Assembly (NCBI RefSeq): GCF_001832885.1
Contig: NZ_MKIQ01000027.1
Span: 62,001-126,000 of the forward strand
Source: Floricoccus penangensis
Lineage (GTDB): Bacteria; Bacillota; Bacilli; Lactobacillales; Streptococcaceae
DNA: 64,000 bases
Direction: 5' to 3'
Below, piece by piece: positions 11,537 through 17,895 of the stretch (position 1 is the first letter of the stretch; each line of letters opens with the position of its first letter). Under the pieces are notes generated by a model that worked only from the letters and a program-made list of their open reading frames with translations, was not told the origin of the DNA and made no database searches. A program made the position numbers and the translations under genes.

Positions 11537-12091
11537 ATGGATAAAGCTCTTATATTAATAGATATTCAAAAAGCTTTTCGCGATGGTACTTGGGGAGAGA
11601 GAAATAATGAGTTCGCTGAGTTGAATGCATCTAAATTATTAAAATCATTTAGACAAAACAATGATATGGTCATCCATATTAATCATATAAGTAATAATCC
11701 AGAGTCGCGTTTTTACTTCAATAGTGCTGGCTTTGAGTTTCAAGAACATGTATTACCTATAGAAAATGAAAAGGTAATTTCTAAAGAAGTGAATAGTGCA
11801 TTTATAGGTACTGACTTAAAAGATATTTTAGATGCAAATGGTATCAAAACTCTAGTTATTGCAGGACTATCTACGCCACACTGCGTTTCGACTACTACGC
11901 GCATGGCTGGAAACTATGGGTATGAAACTATCTTAGTAGAAGACGCTACCGCTTCGTTCTCCTTAACAGATCATAAAGGGAGAATTTTTAGTGCTCAAGA
12001 AATTCAAGATATTACTATCGCAACATTACATGATGAATTTGCGGCAATTAAATCAACTGAAGAATTAATTGGAGATTTATTTAAAAGTTAA
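11537..12091 (+). CDS. Isochorismatase-family cysteine hydrolase
   Basis: 184-residue hydrolase of the isochorismatase/nicotinamidase superfamily. The catalytic triad looks complete: Asp8 in LILIDIQKAF, a lysine in the central region and the Cys in AGLSTPHCVSTTTR (about residue 115). The C-terminal half shows the usual YETILVEDATASF segment. The substrate is unknown; nicotinamidases usually carry a DxH metal site that is not obvious here, so an isochorismatase-like amidase is more likely. It stands alone between the integrase relic and a terminator. A weak Shine-Dalgarno (TAGG) is seen. Confidence 0.8.
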   Translation: MDKALILIDIQKAFRDGTWGERNNEFAELNASKLLKSFRQNNDMVIHINHISNNPESRFYFNSAGFEFQEHVLPIENEKVISKEVNSAFIGTDLKDILDANGIKTLVIAGLSTPHCVSTTTRMAGNYGYETILVEDATASFSLTDHKGRIFSAQEIQDITIATLHDEFAAIKSTEELIGDLFKS

Positions 12092-12194
12092 AATTGATGT
12101 AAAATTATTTAATCTGCTCTGACTTTTATATTTTGATGAATATGAGCAGAGATAAGTATAATTGTCTTTATATTGATTACAGTAAATAAAAAAT

Positions 12195-12221
12195 GCTGAG
12201 CAAATTAAGTTCAGCTTTTTT
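12195..12221 (+). terminator. Terminator after the isochorismatase-family gene
   Basis: Stem GCTGAGC/GTTCAGC (one G-U) with a 7-base loop and six T's. Confidence 0.75.
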
Positions 12222-12259
12222 ATATACGACCTTTCAAAAATATTTATTTAAATTTTTAA

Positions 12260-12288
12260 TTGAAAATACGGTTTAAATCGTATATAAT
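12260..12288 (+). promoter_or_regulatory. Promoter of the 12.3-13.4 kb gene pair
   Basis: TTGAAA (12260-12265), 17-base spacer, TATAAT (12283-12288), 36 bases before the next ATG. Confidence 0.7.
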
Positions 12289-12323
12289 TATATTGAGCTA
12301 AATAAAGAATTGGAAATAATAAT

Positions 12324-12914
12324 ATGAGTATAATGAGTTTGTTTAAAAGGAAAGTTGTTACACTTGAAGTTGAAGAACATCAAAGTAAAATTCAACCGAA
12401 AGAAACTGAAATATCTCAGATAATAGAAAAATTTCATAATAAATACATGGTAAATATTAGTGATGAACTTAAAAATGAAAAGATTCATCTTGAGCCATGG
12501 AGTATCGATAAAAGTTATAGTCATTTAGATAACCATCTGGGTTATGAAGATGGGCTTGCTGATGTACCGTTAGACAGAGTCAAAGGTATAAATTCAATTC
12601 GTGGTTATGAAACTTGGTACCAAATATATGAAAAATACTATGAAACAAGGTTTGAAAGTGACAGGAAAAGTAAGCATAGTGATATTAGACTCAATAAATT
12701 TGATTCACTTATTAACTTCATAGTTGATAATGGGATTGGGGAATATAAAAAGCAAATTCTCGATAATCCACGTTTCAAAGATTATCCATACTTCATTTAT
12801 ATTCAAGGAGACAATACTTATTTCATAGGAAATGATGGGACTCATAGAGCGATAATTGCTAAATGGCTTGATCTTGATAATATAAAAACAATAGAAATAT
12901 CAAAATACAAGTGA
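12324..12914 (+). CDS. Protein of unknown function with a ParB-like DGTHR motif
   Basis: 196 residues, not recognised. The N-terminus is charged and helical (KETEISQIIEKFHNKYM), the middle is rich in Tyr/Trp, and the C-terminus reads GNDGTHRAIIAKWL followed by a short beta-like end. The DG-x-HR segment before an alanine-rich helix resembles the ParB/sulfiredoxin-type nucleotide-binding box; this is an inference from a short motif only. It has its own good promoter and a weak GGAA ribosome site. The next gene starts 42 bases later and may share the transcript. Confidence 0.6.
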   Translation: MSIMSLFKRKVVTLEVEEHQSKIQPKETEISQIIEKFHNKYMVNISDELKNEKIHLEPWSIDKSYSHLDNHLGYEDGLADVPLDRVKGINSIRGYETWYQIYEKYYETRFESDRKSKHSDIRLNKFDSLINFIVDNGIGEYKKQILDNPRFKDYPYFIYIQGDNTYFIGNDGTHRAIIAKWLDLDNIKTIEISKYK

Positions 12915-12956
12915 TAAATATAATTTTAATTTATTTGAAAGATTGGAGCTGTTTAT

Positions 12957-13388
12957 ATGGTATGGGATAATTTGAAAAATCATATTTGTGGAATGAAATC
13001 ATATGGTAGTAACTTCAGTGGCTTTGAATTTAAGTTTAAAAACATTCACTGCGTTGTCGTCTTGACAATAGATGAAGATGAGTTAATTATAAATCCATAT
13101 GCAATTGCAAAACTATTTGTATATAAAAATTCGGATTTAAACAATTGTTTAGTTATAGAACCAACTGAAACTAATGTGCACATTGATGGCAAGGTATTTG
13201 ATTTTTATAATTTCTTTGAAATTGATAACACTTATACAAAAGTAAACAATTTCGAGTGGTTAAAAAAAACATTTATAGATACGACTGATTCCTATATCCC
13301 TCCACATTATGAATCTGAAATACCATCTACTGTAGAGCTAGCAATTAGCAAAACGTTTTTAATTAATAATACTGTCGATACAGATTAG
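12957..13388 (+). CDS. Protein of unknown function (143 aa)
   Basis: Soluble 143-residue protein, not confidently recognised. It opens MVWDNLKNHICGMKSYGSN and alternates beta-like segments (FEFKFKNIHCVVVLTID, LFVYKN) with polar turns; there is no signal peptide or membrane segment. GGAG lies 9 bases upstream of the ATG. Size, lack of export signal and position after another orphan in an accessory region would suit an immunity- or defence-type accessory protein, but nothing in the sequence proves that. Confidence 0.6.
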   Translation: MVWDNLKNHICGMKSYGSNFSGFEFKFKNIHCVVVLTIDEDELIINPYAIAKLFVYKNSDLNNCLVIEPTETNVHIDGKVFDFYNFFEIDNTYTKVNNFEWLKKTFIDTTDSYIPPHYESEIPSTVELAISKTFLINNTVDTD

Positions 13389-13526
13389 ATATTGTATTTT
13401 TTAATTGCAAAAGATATAAAATGTAGAAGTATTTTTCTCTTCTTAGCAATAAAAACAATACTTATTAATTCAATGAAATATTTAATATACTATAAAATTT
13501 AAAAAACAATAGAAAGTAGAAAATAT

Positions 13527-13706
13527 ATGACTAAAGAAGAACTAAATGAAAAACTTGTAGTTGCCGAAGATGCGTTGGCAGAACTAAATGGTAAAGAACT
13601 CAATATTTTACTTGAAGATATAGGCTATAGCCCTAAAGCGATTGATATATTGCTACAGTATCAAGAGTTTGTGAAAGAATTTCGTGAAAAACTAGCTAAT
13701 TTATAG
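13527..13706 (+). CDS. Small protein of unknown function (59 aa)
   Basis: ATG at 13527 opens a 59-codon frame with ordinary codon use for this genome, encoding an acidic, all-helical peptide (MTKEELNEKLVVAEDALAEL, ending EFVKEFREKLANL). A weak GAAAG lies about 11 bases upstream and an AT-rich TATACT-like -10 near 13484. It is probably real because the composition is protein-like, but family and function are unknown. Confidence 0.5.
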   Translation: MTKEELNEKLVVAEDALAELNGKELNILLEDIGYSPKAIDILLQYQEFVKEFREKLANL

Positions 13707-13890
13707 TACAAAAAGTGATGCAAAGCTGACTAGATGGAAGTTTTTGCTGAAAGGAAAATATATTTATACCAAGGTTTCCGAGCTACGTTGACTATTCTCG
13801 GCCATATACTAACAGAACGGAAGTTTATGTGGCAATTTTCTACGAGTAAATATATAGATAGCACTGATAGTCTTTATTTTTTCTATTCAA
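13707..13890. other. Short non-coding gap in the accessory region
   Basis: No convincing gene. An 80-codon plus-strand frame exists here but has no ribosome site and runs through the terminator into the opposite gene. Confidence 0.5.
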
Positions 13891-13926
13891 AAATACCTAA
13901 AGAGAAATTGCTATCTTTAGGCATTT
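13891..13926. terminator. Bidirectional terminator
   Basis: 13-bp stem (one G-U) AAATACCTAAAGA/TCTTTAGGCATTT with A-run and T-run flanks, immediately downstream of the minus-strand lipoprotein gene. Confidence 0.75.
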
Positions 13927-13931
13927 GTTTT

Positions 13932-14582
13932 TTATTGTATTGGAAAATCTTTCTTTCCGTACTGACTTCCTGTTAAACTTCCAGCGATAAGAGTAACTGG
14001 TGTTTTATCATCAGTTAATTCATAAGATACTGCATTTGAAACTTTGCCACCAGCTTTGATTTCTGACATTTCGGTTTCACTTAGCGTTTTGTCAGGATTT
14101 TTCCCATTTGTTTTAAGCTCATTGACAATATTGGGATTATTATCTTGTACGGCATTGAAGTTTAACGACCAAGCGATATAGGCACTTATTGGGGCAGAAT
14201 TATCATAATTAGGATTTACATATGTATCGTACCAAAAAGCTAATACAGGTTTTTCACCGGATTCATTTCCTTTTTCGCCAGCTTTAATTACCTTATAATC
14301 AGTGATTTTTATTGAATAACTATTACCTTTTAAATATGTACCATCAAAGAAAGCATCACTTGCAGATTGAACAAAAATATCACTTTCATCCTCTTCATCA
14401 GTAGTTTTTGAAGTGGGTTCAGTAGAAGAAGACAAAGTGGCTTCCTTCTTTTCCTTTGTATCAGATATAACAGTTTCATTTTTATTATCACCAACTTCTT
14501 TAGTGCTATTATTCTTTGCCATACATGAAGAAAGTATAATTACTGATGAAATAAGGATTCCTATATTTATAATTTTTCTCAT
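13932..14582 (-). CDS. Lipoprotein with DUF5067-like domain
   Basis: 216-residue exported lipoprotein. Signal peptide with lipobox ILSSC (Cys20) is followed by a Ser/Thr/Lys/Glu linker to about residue 65. The globular part has YLKGNSYSIKITDYKVIKAG and later PVLAFWYDTYVN, the pattern of the DUF5067 family found in streptococci and lactococci. Function is unknown; a surface-exposed, immunoglobulin-like role is inferred for related domains. A TATAAT on the minus strand (14608-14613) serves as promoter; the ribosome site is poor. It is transcribed against the flow of its neighbours. Confidence 0.75.
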   Translation of the reverse strand: MRKIINIGILISSVIILSSCMAKNNSTKEVGDNKNETVISDTKEKKEATLSSSTEPTSKTTDEEDESDIFVQSASDAFFDGTYLKGNSYSIKITDYKVIKAGEKGNESGEKPVLAFWYDTYVNPNYDNSAPISAYIAWSLNFNAVQDNNPNIVNELKTNGKNPDKTLSETEMSEIKAGGKVSNAVSYELTDDKTPVTLIAGSLTGSQYGKKDFPIQ

Positions 14583-14684
14583 AATTTTTCAATACCCTTT
14601 TATTTTAATTATATCATGAATAAATGATAAAATAGCTATAAAATATATAATAAAAATAGATTGAGGATTCAATATTCATAAGAT

Positions 14685-14840
14685 AATAGATTAATTAGAG
14701 ATAATTTTTTATAGAAAGATATTTCTTTTGATATTGTTTTTTTAAATTTAGGTATATCTGATTATAGACTTGTTGGAGAATCAGAAATATCATTTACTAA
14801 ATGGGATAATGATTTAGAAAATGTTTATAGCGAAATTTGA
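14685..14840 (+). pseudogene. Decayed gene remnant, C-terminal fragment
   Basis: One frame reads NRLIRDNFL, a stop, then KDISFDIVFLNLGISDYRLV followed by GESEISFTKWDNDLENVYSEI and a stop. The second segment looks like protein, has no start codon of its own and no ribosome site, and is interrupted upstream by stops. The parent family was not recognised. Confidence 0.45.
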
Positions 14841-14864
14841 ATAGCCGTGAAAAAGAAATAGAAC

Positions 14865-14892
14865 AAAAAACGAGTTTACTTGCTCGTTTTTT
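14865..14892. terminator. Terminator of the DUF2500-type gene (bidirectional)
   Basis: Stem ACGAG/CTCGT extended by A/T pairs, with A-run on one side and T-run on the other, 11 bases beyond the minus-strand stop. Confidence 0.75.
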
Positions 14893-14902
14893 TCTTTTAT
14901 AT

Positions 14903-15262
14903 TCAATTTTCTCTCTTAAAATCCAAAAATCTAATACCCTGATATTCAAGCATTCCAACATCACCTTCAGCAATCATACCGTAATCACTTCCTAGAATAT
15001 TAAATTCAATTCGCTCCTTATTCTCAACTTCAAAAGTCACAAAATAGTTTGTTGTGGTAAGAGGTTTATTGAAGTTATTTATATTTGTTCGTTTAGCAAG
15101 CACGCGTGCTCTAGTATTGACCCGCGGTGAATTATTATTCTTATTCCATCTCATAAAACTTCGGATAAACATAAAGATAACAATTGCAAAAAAGATAACA
15201 ATTGCAAAAAAGATAACAATTGCAAAAAAGATAACAATTGCAAAAAAGATTAGAATTACAAT
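14903..15262 (-). pseudogene. DUF2500-type membrane protein gene lacking a usable start
   Basis: The C-terminal soluble part (RARVLAKRTNI, NYFVTFEVENKERIEF, EGDVGMLEYQGIRFLDF) matches the DUF2500 family, small one-helix membrane proteins. The 89-codon part starting at the ATG at 15172 has no ribosome site and no membrane helix. The same frame stays open upstream and encodes a hydrophobic stretch made of four FAIVIF repeats plus one degenerate copy, but contains no ATG, GTG or TTG. The only good initiation region (AAGGAG 15289-15294, GTG 15282, ATG 15276) lies in another frame and stops after eight codons. A single-base indel near 15262-15270 would join them, so the gene is probably frameshifted; ATT initiation is the less likely alternative. 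Confidence 0.6.
15173..15262. repeat. 18-bp tandem repeat, four perfect copies plus one degenerate
   Basis: Unit AAAGATAACAATTGCAAA at 15173-15190, 15191-15208, 15209-15226 and 15227-15244, then a diverged copy at 15245-15262. Read on the minus strand each unit adds six residues (FAIVIF) to the predicted membrane helix of the DUF2500-type gene, so copy-number change would lengthen or shorten the helix without shifting frame. Each unit also contains a six-base A/T homopolymer. Confidence 0.95.
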
Positions 15263-15390
15263 AATAGTTGTTTCATTACCACTAGAAACTCCTTAATCAA
15301 CTAAAGTCTTATAGTCCTTTCGTGAAAAAAGAATTTGTATTTTAGATAATTATATCATTAAAACCTAGAAAAATATTTTTAATATATTAA

Positions 15391-15453
15391 TTGACAAAAA
15401 AATAATTAAGTACTAAACTGTAATTGAGTAAAATACTAAAACATAGTTTAGTA
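15391..15453 (+). promoter_or_regulatory. Promoter with operator-like inverted repeat before the HTH array
   Basis: TTGACA (15391-15396), 17-base spacer and TAAACT (15414-15419). TACTAAACT (15411-15419) overlaps the -10 and is perfectly inverted as AGTTTAGTA at 15445-15453; a third, partial copy TACTAAAAC lies at 15434-15442. Placement over the -10 and start site is that of a repressor operator, plausibly autoregulatory for the HTH proteins downstream. Confidence 0.6.
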
Positions 15454-15478
15454 ATATTAATGAAGGATGGGTAAAATT

Positions 15479-16012
15479 ATGAAAAACGTATTAGATATTT
15501 ATTTGAAGGAAAATGGTACTAATCGCACTCAGTTAGCAGAGAAAACTAATATTTCTGAAAAAGCTTTAGCCAAGACATCAAAAAGAGATCCAGAAGATTA
15601 CTCAGCAGATATTGTGGTAGCAATATCTCAAGAAATTGGTGCGACTCCTGGGGAGATACTTGATCGAATGCTTGTAATTCGAGATAGTGATATGCTTTAT
15701 CATGCTACAAACTTTGAGGAATTTAAACAAAAGGTAGATGAACAAGAAGATGAATTTATTTTGGAAGGTGATTTCTACGATTTTGTAAAAAATATTAAAG
15801 CAAGTACATTATCAGAGCGTGAAACTATAGGATTTAATTATGGTTCAAACGGATGGGGAGATTTTGCTGCATTTGCACTTCGTAGAGTGAAAAATAGTAT
15901 GAGTAATGAAAAAGAGTCAAAAAATCTTCAACAAAAGATATCTAAACTTTATAACATAAAAATTCTTAATAAAAAAGAAAGTTTATTTAGATTAAGACAG
16001 CTTGACTATTAA
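15479..16012 (+). CDS. HTH-type protein, array paralogue 1
   Basis: 177 residues, first of four tandem paralogues. Residues 1-65 form an XRE-like helix-turn-helix segment (MKNVLDIYLKENGTNRTQLA, then NISEKALAK) with the array-specific DPEDYSAD. Residues about 70-105 carry the shared YHATN and EQEDEFILEGDF. The middle is unique to this copy, and the end IKILN...LFRLRQLDY is shared. The ATG at 15479 is preferred over an upstream TTG because AAGGATGG precedes it and all paralogues begin MKNVLDIYLKEN. A DNA-binding role is inferred from the N-terminus; the conserved C-terminal part has no recognised function. Confidence 0.75.
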   Translation: MKNVLDIYLKENGTNRTQLAEKTNISEKALAKTSKRDPEDYSADIVVAISQEIGATPGEILDRMLVIRDSDMLYHATNFEEFKQKVDEQEDEFILEGDFYDFVKNIKASTLSERETIGFNYGSNGWGDFAAFALRRVKNSMSNEKESKNLQQKISKLYNIKILNKKESLFRLRQLDY

Positions 16013-16064
16013 TGATATTTATCGGAATTTAAAAGAATATAAGATAAAAAGGGTATAATGAATT

Positions 16065-16601
16065 ATGAAAAATGTACTTGATATTTACTTAAAAGAAAAT
16101 GGAACAAATCGCAATCAATTAGCTAAAAAAAGTAACATTTCTGGAAAAGAATTGAAGAAATTAACTAGAAAGGATCCAGAAAACTATTCAGCAGATATTA
16201 TGGTTGCAATATCTCAAGAAGTTGGTATAAGTCCTGGACAGATACTTGATAGAATGCTTGTAATTCGAAATAGTGATATACTTTATCATGCTACAACTAT
16301 TGATGAACTTATAGAAAAAGTTGAAGAACAAGAAGATGAATTTATTTTAGATGGTAGCTTCACACAATTTGTTAATAAAACAAAAAATATTATGGATTTT
16401 GAAGATAAAGCTGTTAGAGGAAATCCTATCTACCCTGGTTTTGCTACTGGAAATTCATTTTTATATCAGTTCTTAAAAAAACTTACAAGTAAAGACGATA
16501 AAGAGATGCAAAAATTAGAACAAAAAATACTTGATAATTATAAAATGAAGATTTTGAATGATCACCAAACTTTATTCAGAAATAAGATTCTAGACTACTA
16601 A
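16065..16601 (+). CDS. HTH-type protein, array paralogue 2
   Basis: 178 residues, collinear with paralogue 1: N-terminal HTH-like segment, DPENYSAD, YHATT, EQEDEFILDGS, variable centre (NPIYPGFATGNSF) and C-terminal KMKILN...LFRNKILDY. A TATAAT at 16054-16059 lies only five bases before the ATG, so this copy might also have its own, nearly leaderless start; otherwise it is read from the upstream promoter, 52 bases after paralogue 1. At DNA level the conserved N-terminus differs from paralogue 1 at many third positions, so the duplication is old. Confidence 0.75.
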   Translation: MKNVLDIYLKENGTNRNQLAKKSNISGKELKKLTRKDPENYSADIMVAISQEVGISPGQILDRMLVIRNSDILYHATTIDELIEKVEEQEDEFILDGSFTQFVNKTKNIMDFEDKAVRGNPIYPGFATGNSFLYQFLKKLTSKDDKEMQKLEQKILDNYKMKILNDHQTLFRNKILDY

Positions 16602-16625
16602 ATTTTGAAACAGGTGTAATAAATC

Positions 16626-17177
16626 ATGAAAAACGTACTTGATATTTACTTAAAGGAAAACGGAAAAGACAGAAGTCAGCTAATGGAAAGACTGAATGTT
16701 AGTAAAAAATCACTGTCTGAAATAGGAAAAACTGATCCAGAAAATTATTCAGCTGATACTATTGTTGCTATTGCTAATGAAATGGCAGTAGCACCTGGAA
16801 TAGCTCTTGATCGTATGTTAGAGATTCGCGATACTGATATTTTTTATCATGTAAAATCAATTGATGAACTCAAACAGAAGGTTAAAGAACAAGAGGATGA
16901 GTTTATTCTAGAAGGTGATTTTTCAGATTTGTTCAACTCACCAAGTAAGATAGAAAACTTTGAAAAAAAGTATGACTCATATTACAATAATGTTTATCCA
17001 AGAAGAAAGACGTTCCTAACAAATAGTCAAGAACTTGGGATAATATTAAAATCATTTTCTCCTACCGAAGGTATTATACATACAATGATTCTACAGGAGA
17101 AAATTCTATATCTTTATATGATTAAGATTCTAAATAAAAATCAACTATTTTTCAGACTTAGACAACTTGATTATTAA
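16626..17177 (+). CDS. HTH-type protein, array paralogue 3
   Basis: 183 residues. Shares MKNVLDIYLKENGK, DPENYSADT, the YHVKSIDEL region, EQEDEFILEGDF and the end MIKILNKNQLFFRLRQLDY with paralogue 1. The centre is the most divergent of the four (KKYDSYYNNVYPRRKTF). An AGGTG lies about 8 bases before the ATG, and only 24 bases separate it from paralogue 2, so co-transcription is likely. Confidence 0.75.
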   Translation: MKNVLDIYLKENGKDRSQLMERLNVSKKSLSEIGKTDPENYSADTIVAIANEMAVAPGIALDRMLEIRDTDIFYHVKSIDELKQKVKEQEDEFILEGDFSDLFNSPSKIENFEKKYDSYYNNVYPRRKTFLTNSQELGIILKSFSPTEGIIHTMILQEKILYLYMIKILNKNQLFFRLRQLDY

Positions 17178-17240
17178 TTTCCAAATGAAAATTAATAAAA
17201 AACAAGAAAATGAAATGCTTTTGAGAAAGGAGGAGTAGCT

Positions 17241-17771
17241 TTGAAAAATGTTTTGGATATTTATTTGAAAGAGAATAATACCAATCGATATGAAGTAGCT
17301 AAGAGGGCAAATATTTCTGAGCAGACTCTTTCAAAAGCATCAAAACGTGATCCAGAGACTTATACAGCCAAGACCTTGATTGCTATAGGAAAAGGAATTG
17401 GAGCAACTGCTGGTCAAGTTTTAGATAACTTGCTAGCTATTCGAGACAGTGGTAAACTTTATCATGCGACTAATATTAGTGAATTACGCCAGAAAGTTAG
17501 GGAGCAGGAAGACGAGTTTATTTTGGAGGGTGACTATAAAGAGCTTATTCAAAAAATTAAAACCTCAATTGATTTTGAGGACAAGTATGTTCGTAATGAT
17601 TTTATTTTTCCTGTTTTTGAGTATGAAGGTTCAGCTCTTTTCAGAGTATTAAAAAACAACTCCTCAACTAAAGATGAGAAGGTAATAAAGAAGTTAGAAA
17701 AAGATATTGTTAACTCCTATAAAATTAAAATACTTAATGATTCTGAAACCCTGTTTAGACTTAAAGATTAA
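17241..17771 (+). CDS. HTH-type protein, array paralogue 4
   Basis: 176 residues, TTG start with a strong AGGAGG 7 bases upstream; the start is fixed by alignment with MKNVLDIYLKEN of the other copies. It shares DPETYTAKT, YHATN, EQEDEFILEGDY and YKIKILN...LFRL. The centre (NDFIFPVFEYEG) is closest to paralogue 2. It ends LFRLKD and lacks the RQLDY tail of copies 1 and 3. Last gene of the array; no clear intrinsic terminator follows. Confidence 0.75.
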   Translation: MKNVLDIYLKENNTNRYEVAKRANISEQTLSKASKRDPETYTAKTLIAIGKGIGATAGQVLDNLLAIRDSGKLYHATNISELRQKVREQEDEFILEGDYKELIQKIKTSIDFEDKYVRNDFIFPVFEYEGSALFRVLKNNSSTKDEKVIKKLEKDIVNSYKIKILNDSETLFRLKD

Positions 17772-17855
17772 GGACATATTCAAATAAATTTCTTCATGCT
17801 CTAGTAATTTTGATACATTATTATTGTAATAACACTATATGATATGTACTAAAGG

Positions 17856-17877
17856 TGTTATAATTACCATATTGGTA
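17856..17877 (+). promoter_or_regulatory. Extended -10 and small palindrome before the PBP gene
   Basis: TG-T-TATAAT (TATAAT 17859-17864) followed directly by TACCA-TAT-TGGTA (17865-17877), a palindrome lying where the transcription start is expected. The gene's GAGGAG and ATG follow within 20 bases. Confidence 0.55.
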
Positions 17878-17895
17878 TCATAAGAGGAGATTCAA

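Larger units (their letters stand above)
14583..14902. other. Gap of 320 bases holding a gene relic
   Basis: Contains the promoter of the minus-strand lipoprotein, a decayed plus-strand reading frame (14685-14840) and a bidirectional hairpin (14865-14892). No intact gene is seen. Confidence 0.6.

Noticed and set aside
12113-12150. TCTGCTC / GAGCAGA inverted repeat after the isochorismatase-family gene
   Set aside because: The 24-base loop and lack of T-run make it a poor terminator; a better hairpin lies at 12195-12221.
13734-13976. Plus-strand 80-codon frame
   Set aside because: No ribosome site, runs through a terminator hairpin and into the opposing lipoprotein gene.
15173-15262. Possible CRISPR array
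   Set aside because: The 18-bp units are directly adjacent without spacers and encode a hydrophobic stretch in one frame; there are no cas genes.
15054-15296. Plus-strand 80-codon frame with repeated TIAKKI
   Set aside because: It is the antisense of the DUF2500-type gene and its repeats; no ribosome site and no family signal.
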